Positions 36,349 to 45,177 of a DNA stretch of 64,000 nt are shown here, piece by piece. The stretch is from Frateuria_A sp049727805 (GTDB lineage Bacteria > Pseudomonadota > Gammaproteobacteria > Xanthomonadales > Rhodanobacteraceae): assembly GCF_049727805.1 (NCBI RefSeq), contig NZ_JBCNYA010000008.1:1-64000 (forward strand), written 5' to 3'. Made by a program: the position numbers and the translations under genes. The number at the start of each line of letters is the position of its first letter. The stretch's first letter is position 1. Under the pieces are notes generated by a model. It was not told the DNA's origin and made no database searches. It saw only the letters and a program-made list of their open reading frames with translations.

Positions 36349-37617
36349 TCAGACCCCCGCCTGCTGCCCCAGGTTCGCCTGCGCCGCGTTCTCCGGAATG
36401 TGCTTGTGGCGGAACAGGATCACGAACAGCACCGCCACCACCAGCGCGTAGCCGGCGAAGCTCAGCCAGATGCCGTGCCACTGCAGCGCACCATCCGGCG
36501 CGGTGAAGAAGCGCTCGATCACCTGGCCGCTGATCGAGCTGCCGAGCACCGCGCCGACGCCGTTGGTCATCAGCATGAACAGGCCCTGTGCGCTGGCGCG
36601 GATCTTCGGGTCGGCCTGGCCCTCGACGAACAGGGAGCCGGAGATGTTGAAGAAGTCGAACGCCATGCCATAGACGATGTTCGACATCACGATCATCCAC
36701 AGCAGTTCCGCCGGGTTGCCGTAGGCGAACAGGCCGAAGCGTAGCACCCAGGCGACCATGCTGATCAGCATCACGGTCTTGATGCCGAAGCGCTTGAGGA
36801 AGAACGGGATCGCGAGGATGAACAGCGTTTCGGACATCTGCGAGATCGACAGCACGATGTTCGGGTAACGCACCGTGAGCAGGCCCTTATAGGCATCGAC
36901 CTTGCCGAAGTCGTGCAGGAAGGTGTCGCCGTAGGCGTTGGTGAGCTGCAGCGCGGCGCCCAGCGCCATCGCGAACAGGAAGAACACCGCCATCTTGTAG
37001 TTCTTGAACAGTGCGAACGAGCGCAGACCGAGCACGTCGATCATCGAAGTATGGCGCGTGTCGCGCGGCGGGCAGCGCGGCAGCGAGAAGGCGTACAGGC
37101 CGAGCAGCGCCGACGCGATGGCGGCTATGCGGAACTGTCCCGGCGAGGTCTCGATGTGCAGCAGGCTGATCGCCCACATCGCCGCGATAAAGCCAACCGT
37201 GCCCCACACGCGGATCGGCGGGTACACCTTGACGATGTCCACGCCCTCGGTCCTGAGTGCGCTGTAGCCCAGCGTGTAGGAGAGCGCGATGGTCGGCATG
37301 TAGAAGCACATGTTGACCAGCATCACCCAGAACAGCGTGGCCGGATTGTCGACCATCGGCACGATGAACAGCATCAGCGCGCCGCCCAGGTGCAATATGC
37401 CGTACAGGCGCTCGGCGTTGATCCACTTGTCGGCGATGATGCCGGTGATCGCCGGCATGAACAGCGAGGCGATGCCCATGGTCGAGAAGATCGCGCCGAA
37501 TTCGGCGCCGCCCCAGTGGCGGGTCTGGAACCAGTAGGCGCCGATGGTGGTGAGCCATGAACCCCACACGAAGTACTGCAGGAAGTTCATCACGATCAGG
37601 CGCAGCTTGATGTTCAT
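36349..37617 (-). CDS. MFS transporter, nucleoside:H+ symporter-like family
   Basis: A 422-residue membrane protein with 12 predicted helices, related to the transporter at 14595-15797. Conserved segments are FGAIFSTMGIASLFMPAITG, IIADKWINAERLYGILHLGG, YPPIRVWGTVGFIAAMW and GMAFDFFNISGSLFVEGQ, all typical of the nucleoside/H+ symporter branch. It is monocistronic: the receptor operon diverges into the 82-nt region downstream and the LysE gene is divergent upstream. The substrate may be a nucleoside or, as for its paralogue, a sugar. Start at ATG 37617 with helix one right after it; longer in-frame starts would add a non-conserved tail. Confidence 0.85.
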   Translation of the reverse strand: MNIKLRLIVMNFLQYFVWGSWLTTIGAYWFQTRHWGGAEFGAIFSTMGIASLFMPAITGIIADKWINAERLYGILHLGGALMLFIVPMVDNPATLFWVMLVNMCFYMPTIALSYTLGYSALRTEGVDIVKVYPPIRVWGTVGFIAAMWAISLLHIETSPGQFRIAAIASALLGLYAFSLPRCPPRDTRHTSMIDVLGLRSFALFKNYKMAVFFLFAMALGAALQLTNAYGDTFLHDFGKVDAYKGLLTVRYPNIVLSISQMSETLFILAIPFFLKRFGIKTVMLISMVAWVLRFGLFAYGNPAELLWMIVMSNIVYGMAFDFFNISGSLFVEGQADPKIRASAQGLFMLMTNGVGAVLGSSISGQVIERFFTAPDGALQWHGIWLSFAGYALVVAVLFVILFRHKHIPENAAQANLGQQAGV

Positions 37618-37925
37618 GGTGCAAAGTCCCGCATGTGCTTTCCCCCTGCAAAAGCCGCGGGACGAACGCCCTGGCTGCAAAGTCCGGCAGGTTAGAGAAA
37701 CGGTTGCGGGCGGGCAAGGCGCAGCGCAGCGCGTGGACATGCGCGTTGATCCTGCCGCGGCTGCTGTTCCGGATTCGGTGTTCGGTGCGCACGTCGGGTT
37801 TGCAGACATCGTTTCCCAAGGGCCGGAGTGCCCGGTGCCTCGCGTGGACACGTGATCTTCCTTCCCGGGGAAAGGGCGAAGTACGTGACCACTTAAGCTC
37901 GGACGTTCACTACGGACCGCCATCC
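37618..37925. other. 308-nt divergent intergenic region
   Basis: Separates the minus-strand MFS gene from the plus-strand LysE-type gene and must hold both promoters. The only repeated feature seen is a direct repeat TGCAAAGTCC(C/G)GC at 37620-37632 and 37676-37688. I see no convincing promoter match, gene or RNA. Confidence 0.5.
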
Positions 37926-38549
37926 ATGAATCTTTTCCTCACCATCGCTCTCGTCCACCTGGTCGCGCTGCTCAGTCCCGGTCCCGACTTCTTCTTCGTT
38001 TCGCAGACGGCGGTCAGCCGGTCGCGCAAGCAGGCGCTGTTCGGCGTGCTGGGCATCACGCTGGGGATCACGCTGTGGTCGGCGCTGGCATTGCTCGGGC
38101 TGCAACTGTTATTGCACCGGCTGGCGTGGCTGCAGCAACTGATCGCCGTGGCCGGCGGCCTGTACCTGGTATGGATGGGATGGCGCATGCTGCGCGGCGC
38201 ATTCGCGCATGCGCCCGCTGTGCATGGCGAAGCCGTGGCCACGCCCGGCGGCGAGTTGGCCACGATGCGCGCGGGCCTGCTGACCAACCTGGCCAATCCG
38301 AAGGTGGTGGTCTATTTCGGCAGCGTGTTCTCGGCCTTCCTGGGCGACCGTGTGGATGCCGCCGCGCGTTGGGGCTTGTGGGCGCTAATCGTGGCCGAGA
38401 CGTTCGCCTGGTTCGCGCTGGTCGCGGCGTTCTTCGCGCTGCCGGCGATGCGCCGTGGCTACCTGCGGCTGGCACGCTGGATCGACGGTTTCGCCGGCGC
38501 CGTGTTCGTGGCCTTCGGCCTGCATCTCATCCTCGCCCGTCGGGCCTGA
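37926..38549 (+). CDS. LysE/RhtB family amino-acid exporter
   Basis: A 207-residue membrane protein with about six helices. The family start is clear: LVHLVALLSPGPDFFFVSQT, followed by RKQALFGVLGITLGITLW, and the mid-protein motif LLTNLANPKVVVYFGSVFSA. Members export threonine, homoserine or basic amino acids; the substrate is not predictable here. The start is ATG 37926; upstream in-frame sequence is non-conserved. It is convergent with the uracil-DNA-glycosylase-like gene, whose stop lies 2 nt beyond its own stop, so no terminator fits between them. Confidence 0.9.
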   Translation: MNLFLTIALVHLVALLSPGPDFFFVSQTAVSRSRKQALFGVLGITLGITLWSALALLGLQLLLHRLAWLQQLIAVAGGLYLVWMGWRMLRGAFAHAPAVHGEAVATPGGELATMRAGLLTNLANPKVVVYFGSVFSAFLGDRVDAAARWGLWALIVAETFAWFALVAAFFALPAMRRGYLRLARWIDGFAGAVFVAFGLHLILARRA

Positions 38550-38551
38550 CC

Positions 38552-39148
38552 CTACGAATGCAGGGCAAGGGCGACGCGTTCGCGCAGTACCGGCAGCAGC
38601 TCCTCCGCGAACCACGGGTTGCGCTTGGTCCATAGCTGGTTGCGCGGGCTCGGATGTGGCAACGGGAGCACGCCGCGGGCCAGGTGCGTGCGCCAGTCGC
38701 TCACCGTATCGGTGAGGCTCGGGCCGGCCTGTGCGCCAAGCAGGCCCACCTGGGCGTAGCGGCCGATCGCCAGGGTCAGGTCGACCTTCTTCAGCAGCGG
38801 CAGCAGCCGCGGATGCCAGGCCGGCGCACATTCGCGTCGAGGCGGTAGGTCGGCGCCGTTCGCGCTGCCAGGGAAGCAGAAACCCATCGGCACGATGGCC
38901 ACCCTTGACGCGTCGTAGAACGCGACCTTGTCCAGACCCAGCCAGTCGCGCAGACGGTCGCCGCTCACGTCATCGAACGGCACGCCGCTCAAATGCACCT
39001 TGCGTCCCGGCGCCTGGCTCACGATCAGCAGGCGCGAGGTGGCCGAGGCCTGCAGCACCGGGCGCACGCCATGGGGCAGGTGCGCGGCACACAGCTGGCA
39101 GGCGCGGATCTCGGTGAGCAGCCGGTCTAGCGGGGAGGGGCGGGGCAT
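38552..39148 (-). CDS. Uracil-DNA glycosylase superfamily protein
   Basis: A 198-residue protein of the small uracil-DNA-glycosylase-like fold. It has an N-terminal CxxC pair (IRACQLCAAHLP), the family segment LLIVSQAPGRKVHLSGVPFD with DVSGDRLRDWLG, MGFCFPGSANGADLPPR, and a C-terminal LPLPHPSPRNQLW that matches the substrate-binding HPS motif. Unlike family 4 and 5 enzymes, only two of the usual four iron-sulfur cysteines are near the N-terminus, so a complete cluster is doubtful. Members of this branch are common in Xanthomonadales and have no settled role; DNA repair is plausible. Confidence 0.82.
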   Translation of the reverse strand: MPRPSPLDRLLTEIRACQLCAAHLPHGVRPVLQASATSRLLIVSQAPGRKVHLSGVPFDDVSGDRLRDWLGLDKVAFYDASRVAIVPMGFCFPGSANGADLPPRRECAPAWHPRLLPLLKKVDLTLAIGRYAQVGLLGAQAGPSLTDTVSDWRTHLARGVLPLPHPSPRNQLWTKRNPWFAEELLPVLRERVALALHS

Positions 39149-39207
39149 GGTGCACGTCGGGTTGGAAGCGGAACATGGTAGCGCCTCGCTTCAGTGGCCC
39201 ACTCGCG

Positions 39208-40590
39208 TCAGGGCAACAGCTTGCCGGGGTTGAGGATGCCGTCGGGATCGAAGGCGTGCTTCACCTCGCGCATCAGGTGCAGCGTCGCCGGCTGCAGCGC
39301 GAGCGGCATGAACTCGCGCTTGGCCCGGCCGATGCCGTGCTCGCCCGACAGCGTGCCCTCGAGTTCGATTACCAGCGCAAAGACCTCGGCCAGGCACGAT
39401 TGCGCGCGTTCGCGTTCGGCCGCGTCGCGCGGCAGCAGGTTGACGTGCAGGTTGCCGTTGCCGGCGTGGCCGAAGCTCACCACCAGCACGTCGTGCTTCG
39501 CCGCCAGGCGCCGGATGCCTTCGACCAGCTCGGGCAGGCGGCTGACCGGCACCACCACGTCTTCGTTGATCTTGTCCGGGGCGATCGTGCGCTGCGCGGG
39601 GGAGAGCGCCTTGCGCGCGACCCAGAGCTTCTGCGCTTCTTCCGCGGTGGCCGCCACGTGCAGGGATTCCATGCCCGCACCGCGTGCCGCTTCGGAAACC
39701 GCGGCGACCGCGGCATCGAGCGTGTCCGGCTCGCCGTCGACCTCGATCATCAGCATGGCGCCCGCCAGCGGCACCTCGTTCCCCGCATGCGCGTGCGCGA
39801 GCCTGAGCGCCGTTTCGTCGATGAACTCCAGCGCGCAGGGCGTCACCGGCTGGCCCATGATGCGCGCGACCGCCTGCGCGGCGGCGCCCACGTCGCGATA
39901 CGTGGCGCGCAGCGTGCGGATGGCCGAGGGCCTGGGCGTGAGCTTGAGCGTGGCCTCGGTGATGAGCGCCAGCGTGCCTTCCGAACCGATCAGCAGGCGG
40001 GTGAGGTCATAGCCGGTGGCGCCCTTGCTGGTGAAGGTGCCGCAGCGGAAGCCTTCGCCGCTGCCGGCGACCGCGCGCAGGCCCAGGGTGTTCTCGCGCG
40101 GCGCGCCGTACTTGACCGCGCGCGGGCCGGCCGCGTTGCAGGCGAGGTTGCCGCCGATGCTGCACCAGGGCGAGGAGCTCGGATCGGGCGGCCAGAACAG
40201 CCCGTGCGGCGCCAGTGCGCGTTGCAGGTCGCCGTTGATCACGCCCGGTTCGACCACGGCCAGGCGGTTGGCCGGGTCGATCCGCAGGATGCGGTTCATC
40301 CGCTCGAAGCTGGCGACGATGCCGCCGTCCACCGGCACCGTGGCGCCGGTGGTGTTGCTGCCGCGGCCGCGCGCGACCAGCGGCACGCGATGCTTGCGGC
40401 ACAGGCGTACCAGCGCCTCGACCTGGGCGTGTTCGGTGGGGAACACCACGGCGTCCGGTTGCGCGTTGAGGCGCGAGTTGTCGTAGGCGTAGGCCAGGCG
40501 CTCGGCCGGGCCGGTGTGCAGGGCGTCGCCGAAGACCGGTTGCAGCGCGTGGAGGAGGGCGTCGGATAGCGGCATGGCCGGCAGGCTCAC
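39208..40590 (-). CDS. FAD-linked oxidase, D-lactate/glycolate dehydrogenase family (GlcD-like)
   Basis: A 460-residue flavoprotein of the VAO/PCMH fold. The FAD-binding half contains VPLVARGRGSNTTGATVPVD, LAVVEPGVINGDLQ, CSIGGNLACNAAGPRAVKYG and GYDLTRLLIGSEGTLALITE. The C-terminal cap has VSFGHAGNGNLHVNLLP, GTLSGEHGIGRAKREF and the end DGILNPGKLL. It oxidises a 2-hydroxy acid such as D-lactate, feeding electrons to the respiratory chain. The start is a GTG overlapping the yraN stop by 4 nt (GTGA); an ATG at 40575 would give a five-residue shorter protein. Substrate choice between D-lactate and glycolate is not settled by sequence. Confidence 0.9.
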   Translation of the reverse strand: MSLPAMPLSDALLHALQPVFGDALHTGPAERLAYAYDNSRLNAQPDAVVFPTEHAQVEALVRLCRKHRVPLVARGRGSNTTGATVPVDGGIVASFERMNRILRIDPANRLAVVEPGVINGDLQRALAPHGLFWPPDPSSSPWCSIGGNLACNAAGPRAVKYGAPRENTLGLRAVAGSGEGFRCGTFTSKGATGYDLTRLLIGSEGTLALITEATLKLTPRPSAIRTLRATYRDVGAAAQAVARIMGQPVTPCALEFIDETALRLAHAHAGNEVPLAGAMLMIEVDGEPDTLDAAVAAVSEAARGAGMESLHVAATAEEAQKLWVARKALSPAQRTIAPDKINEDVVVPVSRLPELVEGIRRLAAKHDVLVVSFGHAGNGNLHVNLLPRDAAERERAQSCLAEVFALVIELEGTLSGEHGIGRAKREFMPLALQPATLHLMREVKHAFDPDGILNPGKLLP

Positions 40591-40943
40591 TCGGCTTCGA
40601 AGGCGCCCTTCAGCCAGTGCATCTGCGCATTGGCGGCGGGTCCGTCGTAGCTCACCACGTCGAAGCGGCAGGGGCGATGGGCATGCTGCGCATGCGCCGC
40701 CAGCCAGAGGTGCGCGGTGCGGATCAGCTTGTCCTGCTTAGCCCGCGTGACCGAGGCGGCGGCGTCGCCGTGGCCGGCGCGCACGCGGTAGCGCACCTCG
40801 ACGAACACCACCGTGTCGCCCTCGCGCATGACCAGGTCCAGTTCGCCGTGGCGGGTGGTGTAGTTGCGCGCCAGCGGTGTGAGGCCGGCGCGTTCGAGCT
40901 CGCGGCAGGCGCGTTGTTCGAAGGCGTCGCCGGCCGCGCGCAT
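40587..40943 (-). CDS. yraN: YraN/UPF0102 family endonuclease-like protein
   Basis: A 118-residue protein of the restriction-endonuclease-like fold. The family pattern is intact: FEQRACRELERAGLTPLARN, then HGELDLVMREGDTVVFVEVR, where E, D and the ExK-like EVR match the nuclease core, then a C-terminal PCRFDVVSYDG. The function is unproven; homologues lie next to lpoA and rsmI in many gammaproteobacteria, as here. Its start overlaps the lpoA stop by one base, and its stop overlaps the next gene, so it is part of one operon with them. Confidence 0.9.
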   Translation of the reverse strand: MRAAGDAFEQRACRELERAGLTPLARNYTTRHGELDLVMREGDTVVFVEVRYRVRAGHGDAAASVTRAKQDKLIRTAHLWLAAHAQHAHRPCRFDVVSYDGPAANAQMHWLKGAFEAE

Positions 40944-42904
40944 CAGTGGCCCGCGGGCGGCTGGCCGGTCGAACTGGCCGGCGGCACGCCGGTGGAGGTG
41001 GCCGGGATCGGCGTGCCGCCGCCCTCGTCCACCGGCGGCGCTGCGGAAGGCACGTCATCCAGCTGCAGGCTGCCGGTCAGCGGGCGCGCCAGGCCGTCCT
41101 GGAAACGCGCCCACACCAGTACGCGGCGCACGCGGCCGAACTGGTCGGCCGCGAGCTGGCCGCTGGCGCCGGGCAGGTAGCTGCCTGGATGGTCGCGCAG
41201 CCAGTCGAGGTAGGGCACCAGGTTCCACGCATCCATGCCGAAGGCGAACAGCCGCGCCGAGGTGCCGCGCGCGGCGGGCAACTGGGCAGCGATCGCGTCG
41301 TGGCTGGGCAGGCCCGGCTGGGCGTCGAACAGCCAGGGCGCGTCGGAGAACTCGACGCCGTCGAGGTCGCGGTCGGCTGCGGCGTCGTCCACGCCGGCGT
41401 AGATGTGCGAGGTGGCGAACACCGGCAGACCGACGTGCGCGATGTGCATCTGCGGCAGCAGCAGACGCGCCTGCTCCGGCCGCATGCTGATGAAGACGCC
41501 GGTGTCGCCGGTCGGCACCGGTGCCGGTGCGGCGACCGCTGCGCTGCCGGCCGCGGCCGGTGCCGAGCTGGCCGCTGCGGGCTCGCTGCCGGCCAGCGGC
41601 GTCGCGGAGGTTGGCATGTTGAGCCCGGCGATCGCGTTGGCGTAGTTCACCTTGCCCGGCGGCAGCGTGGCCATGCCGGCGACGTGGCCGCCGCGAGCCT
41701 CCAGCTCGGCCTTGAAGGCGCCGGCGGCGCGCTGGGCGAAGTCGTCGTCCGAAACGATGACGTAGGCGCCGTGGATGCCGCGCTCGACCATGTGGTCGGC
41801 CGCCTGTGCACCTTCGGTTTCCGGCAGCAGGCCGAACTCGGTGGCGCCGGCGGCGGGCAGGCTCTTGTCGTCCGGATGGTTGAGCGCGAGCAGCGGCACC
41901 GGGAGCTGCGCCTGGCCGAACACGGCGGCCACCTCGGCGCGGGTGAGCGGGCCGACGACCAGCTGTGCGCCATCGCTGGCGGCCTGCTGATAGGCCTTCA
42001 GCGCGCTGTCGGCGCTACCGCCGCTGTCGTAGACCTTCACCGCGGCGCGCGGCGCGTTGTTGCGCGCGGCGTCGGCGTAGGCGGCGAAGAAGCCCTGGCG
42101 GATCGCACCGCTGGCGCCGGCGAAGTTGCCGCCCAGCGGCAGCAGCAGCGCCACGCGCGCGGGCATGCGGTAACCCTCGCGCACGTTCGCGTTGGCGCCG
42201 GGCAGCATGGTGCCGACCGGCTGGTCGAGATCCGGCTGCGGCTGGGCCACCGGCACGCCGAGCTGGGTCAGCGCCTCGTTGATCCAGGGCAGCATGCGGT
42301 CGCCCTGCTGCATGGCGGTGCCGCGGCGCTTCAGCGGCTCGACCCCCAGCCGGCCGAGCAGATCGAGGATCTGCTTGCGGTTCTGCGTGTGGTCCAGGCC
42401 TTCGAGCTGCGGGTCCATCTGCACGCGCGTGCGCGCGGCGCCCCACAGGTCGCCGCTGGCTTCCATGGCGCGTGCGCGCAGTTCGAGCAGGCGCAGTTCG
42501 AGCGCGGACGGTACTGGCGCAGGCTGGGTGGTCAGTTGCAGCGCGGTGTGCGCATCGTGGTGGGCGAGCGCCAGTTCCGCCCGGAGCAGGTCGTAGCGCG
42601 CGGCGTCCTCGGCCTCGAGGCGCGGGCGGCGCACCTGGTCGAGCAGCGGCGCGGCCTGGTCGATCGCACCTTCCTCGCGGTACACCTCGGCGGCCAGGAT
42701 GCGGTAGTGGTCGGTGTCGCCGGTCTGTCGGGCGAGGTCGAGATAGGCCTGCACAGCCTGGTCGAACTGGCCCTGGCTGACGAGCTGCTCGGCATGTTGC
42801 GCGGCGGCCAGTTCCTGCGGCGAGCGGGTCACCTTGGTCGGCACGCAGGCGCTCGAGGCCAAGGCGATCAGCAGGCCGAGGCTGGCGGCGCGAAGCAGTC
42901 GCAT
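40943..42904 (-). CDS. lpoA: Penicillin-binding protein activator, LpoA family lipoprotein
   Basis: A 653-residue outer-membrane lipoprotein. The signal ends in the lipobox LASSAC, with lipidated Cys20. The N-terminal half is helical with TPR character (LVSQGQFDQAVQAYLDLARQ, RILAAEVYREEGAIDQAA). The C-terminal half is a periplasmic-binding-protein fold (ARVALLLPLGGNFAGASGAI, QLVVGPLTRAEVAAVFGQ). In E. coli LpoA reaches through the peptidoglycan to stimulate PBP1A. A Pro/Ala/Ser-rich insert sits in the middle of that fold. The start at ATG 42904 is chosen because AAGGGA precedes it and it begins the signal peptide; an ATG at 42931 would add nine residues before it. Divergent from rsmI. Confidence 0.88.
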   Translation of the reverse strand: MRLLRAASLGLLIALASSACVPTKVTRSPQELAAAQHAEQLVSQGQFDQAVQAYLDLARQTGDTDHYRILAAEVYREEGAIDQAAPLLDQVRRPRLEAEDAARYDLLRAELALAHHDAHTALQLTTQPAPVPSALELRLLELRARAMEASGDLWGAARTRVQMDPQLEGLDHTQNRKQILDLLGRLGVEPLKRRGTAMQQGDRMLPWINEALTQLGVPVAQPQPDLDQPVGTMLPGANANVREGYRMPARVALLLPLGGNFAGASGAIRQGFFAAYADAARNNAPRAAVKVYDSGGSADSALKAYQQAASDGAQLVVGPLTRAEVAAVFGQAQLPVPLLALNHPDDKSLPAAGATEFGLLPETEGAQAADHMVERGIHGAYVIVSDDDFAQRAAGAFKAELEARGGHVAGMATLPPGKVNYANAIAGLNMPTSATPLAGSEPAAASSAPAAAGSAAVAAPAPVPTGDTGVFISMRPEQARLLLPQMHIAHVGLPVFATSHIYAGVDDAAADRDLDGVEFSDAPWLFDAQPGLPSHDAIAAQLPAARGTSARLFAFGMDAWNLVPYLDWLRDHPGSYLPGASGQLAADQFGRVRRVLVWARFQDGLARPLTGSLQLDDVPSAAPPVDEGGGTPIPATSTGVPPASSTGQPPAGH

Positions 42905-42989
42905 GGAGTGTCCCTTGGTCGTGGTCGACATGGTGAGCGATCATAGCCGATCGTGCCGCGCGCCCTTTGCGCACCGCTTCGGAGTTCCC

Positions 42990-43820
42990 ATGCCTACTGT
43001 CCAGCCCGGCAGCTTGTCGGTCGTCGCCACGCCGATCGGCAACCGCGACGACATCTCGGCGCGCGCGATCGCCACGCTGCGCGCGGCCGATGTGATCGCC
43101 GCGGAGGACACCCGCCACAGCCGTCCGCTGCTGCTGCACCACAACGTCGACGTGCCGCTGGTGGCGCTGCACGAGCACAACGAGCGCGAAGCGGTCGATG
43201 CGCTGGTGCGGCGCATGCTGGAAGGGCAATCGGTGGCATTGATTTCCGACGCAGGCACGCCGCTGGTCAGCGATCCGGGGTTCCGCCTGGTGCGTGCTGC
43301 GCGCGCGGCCGGCATCCGTTGCGTGCCGGTGCCGGGCGCCTGCGCGGCGATCGCGGCGCTGTCGGTGGCCGGGTTGCCCAGCGATCGCTTCGTGTTCGAA
43401 GGCTTCCTGCCGCCGAAGGCGGGTGCGCGGCGCAGCCGCCTGCAGGAATTGGCCGGCGAGCCGCGCACGCTCATCTTCTATGAGTCGTCCCATCGGGTGG
43501 CCGAAAGCCTGGCGGACATGCGCGAAGTGTTCGGCGGCGCGCGCGAGGCGGTGCTGGCGCGCGAACTGACCAAGCTGTTCGAGACGGTGATCGGCGAGCC
43601 GCTGGAGCAACTGGCCGCGCGCGTGGCCGGTGATCCGGACCAGCAGCGCGGCGAGTGCGTGATCCTCGTCGCCGGCCGCGGCGAGGAAACGGACGCGCGG
43701 CTGGCCGAAGGGCAGCGCGTGTTCGCACTGCTGCGCGAGGAGTTGCCGCCGGCCAAGGCGGCCAAGCTGGCCGCGGCGATCACTGGTGCGCCGCGCAAGA
43801 GCCTCTACGAAGCTTCGTAG
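42990..43820 (+). CDS. rsmI: 16S rRNA (cytidine1402-2'-O)-methyltransferase
   Basis: A 276-residue tetrapyrrole-methylase-fold enzyme that methylates C1402 in the ribosomal decoding centre with SAM. Signatures are LSVVATPIGNRDDISARAIA, DVIAAEDTRHSRPLL, VALISDAGTPLVSDPGFRLV, VPVPGACAAIAALSVAGLP and IFYESSHRVAESLADM. The start is the ATG at 42990 with GGAG 5-6 nt upstream. It is divergent from lpoA across 85 nt and is followed by rnpB, the usual order in this part of the gammaproteobacteria. The C-terminal LPPAKAAKLAAAITGAPRKSL is the family's typical helical end. Confidence 0.96.
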   Translation: MPTVQPGSLSVVATPIGNRDDISARAIATLRAADVIAAEDTRHSRPLLLHHNVDVPLVALHEHNEREAVDALVRRMLEGQSVALISDAGTPLVSDPGFRLVRAARAAGIRCVPVPGACAAIAALSVAGLPSDRFVFEGFLPPKAGARRSRLQELAGEPRTLIFYESSHRVAESLADMREVFGGAREAVLARELTKLFETVIGEPLEQLAARVAGDPDQQRGECVILVAGRGEETDARLAEGQRVFALLREELPPAKAAKLAAAITGAPRKSLYEAS

Positions 43821-43895
43821 TCGGCGCCGATCGTCGAACCGGCCGTTTGCTGACTACGCGTGGTGGGGTGAAGCCCGCCGTGTGCATGCTTCGAC

Positions 43896-43901
43896 TACAA
43901 T
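43896..43901 (+). promoter_or_regulatory. Candidate -10 element of rnpB
   Basis: TACAAT, one mismatch from the sigma-70 consensus, ends 7 nt before the predicted 5' end of the RNase P RNA (about 43909). No good -35 hexamer is seen 17 nt upstream. Confidence 0.55.
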
Positions 43902-43908
43902 CGACACT

Positions 43909-44270
<362 letters not shown>

Positions 44271-44302
44271 TCTAGCGGCAGCGTGCCTCGCCACGTTGCC
44301 AG

Positions 44303-44349
44303 GGAAGGGCCAGGGTGGCGCAGGGGATCGCGCTGCCCTGGCCCTTTCC
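44303..44349 (+). terminator. Probable rnpB terminator hairpin
   Basis: GGAAGGGCCAGGG at 44303-44315 pairs with CCCTGGCCCTTTCC at 44336-44349 around a 20-nt loop. The stem is long and nearly perfect but is followed only by GTTTCT, so termination efficiency is uncertain. Confidence 0.6.
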
Positions 44350-44610
44350 GTTTCTGGCGGGTCGATCCGGCAGGCGCTGATGCCAAGGGTCGCGCGGGAT
44401 GGTGGCTAACGGTCGTCGCTCCTGCAGGGACCCTAGGCCTGAACAGGCAGTTCATGTCCGGCCCGGGTGGGCGTCGAAAAGCCCGTGACTTGCCTCACAG
44501 GCCATTTGAAAATTTCCCAAGCTTTCAATCACCTTGCCGACCTTTCTCCGAAACGGCTGGAAATACGTCCACACTTCCGCCTTTCTCCTTGATTCGCAAG
44601 CAAAATTCCC
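44350..44610. other. Gene-free spacer between the rnpB terminator and the dcw promoter
   Basis: No gene or RNA can be supported. The right half (from about 44500) is noticeably richer in A and T than the surroundings (GAAAATTTCCCAAGC and similar), which may help promoter opening or bind a regulator. Confidence 0.4.
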
Positions 44611-44639
44611 TTGACGTCTCAAAAGGCGAGACGTATCGT
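44611..44639 (+). promoter_or_regulatory. Sigma-70 promoter of the dcw cluster (Pmra-like)
   Basis: TTGACG (44611-44616) and TATCGT (44634-44639) with an ideal 17-nt spacer. The expected transcription start, about 44646, falls inside the row of MraZ boxes that begins at 44639, so bound MraZ would block initiation. Confidence 0.7.
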
Positions 44640-44673
44640 GGGACCCTGTGTGAAATCGTGGGAATCAGTGGAG
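44639..44673 (+). promoter_or_regulatory. Four MraZ boxes with 10-bp period
   Basis: TGGGA (44639), TGTGA (44649), TGGGA (44659) and TGGAG (44669) are spaced exactly 10 bp apart, each with a 5-nt spacer, matching the known TGGGN-N5 repeat bound by the MraZ ring. The last box, TGGAG, also serves as the ribosome site for mraZ. Confidence 0.8.
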
Positions 44674-44682
44674 TCCACGCAG

Positions 44683-45129
44683 GTGTTCCAGGGCGAAACC
44701 GCCATCACCGTCGATGACAAGGGCCGGCTGGCCATCCCGACCATGTATCGGGAGCTGGTCGCGGGCGCCTGCGCCAATCGACTGGTGGTCACCTACAGCC
44801 CGTTCGAGACGGGCTGCCTGTGGCTGTTTCCCTATGCCGAGTGGGAAAAGGTGCGCGACCAGGTCAACGCGCTGCCGATGGTCAAGGCGCCGCACCGCAA
44901 CCTGCAGATGAAGCTGGTGGGCGCGGCGACCGTGGTCGAGCCGGATGGCGCATCGCGCGTCCTGCTGCCGGCCAGCCAGCGCGCCGCCGCCGGCATCGAG
45001 AAGAAGGCGGTGCTGCTGGGCATGGGCAACAAGTTCGAGCTGTGGAGCGAACAGGCGCACCTGGCCAAGATCCGCCAGACCCTCGGCGAAGACGACATCA
45101 CTGACGACATGGCGGACCTGCGCCTGTAA
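44683..45129 (+). CDS. mraZ: Transcriptional regulator MraZ
   Basis: A 148-residue protein with two AbrB-like half-domains, each with the DxxxR core: ITVDDKGRLAIPT near the N-terminus and VVEPDGASRVLLPAS in the middle. It forms a ring that binds repeated TGGGN boxes and represses its own promoter, and so the dcw cluster. The start is the GTG at 44683, giving the family-typical beginning (M)FQGETAIT; earlier in-frame codons (GTG 44668, TTG 44611) would overlap the operator. GGAG lies 9 nt upstream. It ends GDDMADLRL-like (TDDMADLRL), as in Xanthomonas. The next gene, rsmH, starts 48 nt later. Confidence 0.95.
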   Translation: MFQGETAITVDDKGRLAIPTMYRELVAGACANRLVVTYSPFETGCLWLFPYAEWEKVRDQVNALPMVKAPHRNLQMKLVGAATVVEPDGASRVLLPASQRAAAGIEKKAVLLGMGNKFELWSEQAHLAKIRQTLGEDDITDDMADLRL

Positions 45130-45177
45130 GGCGCGGTGCTTTCGGTGCGGGACGAAGACGGGACGGGAGGGTGCGGC

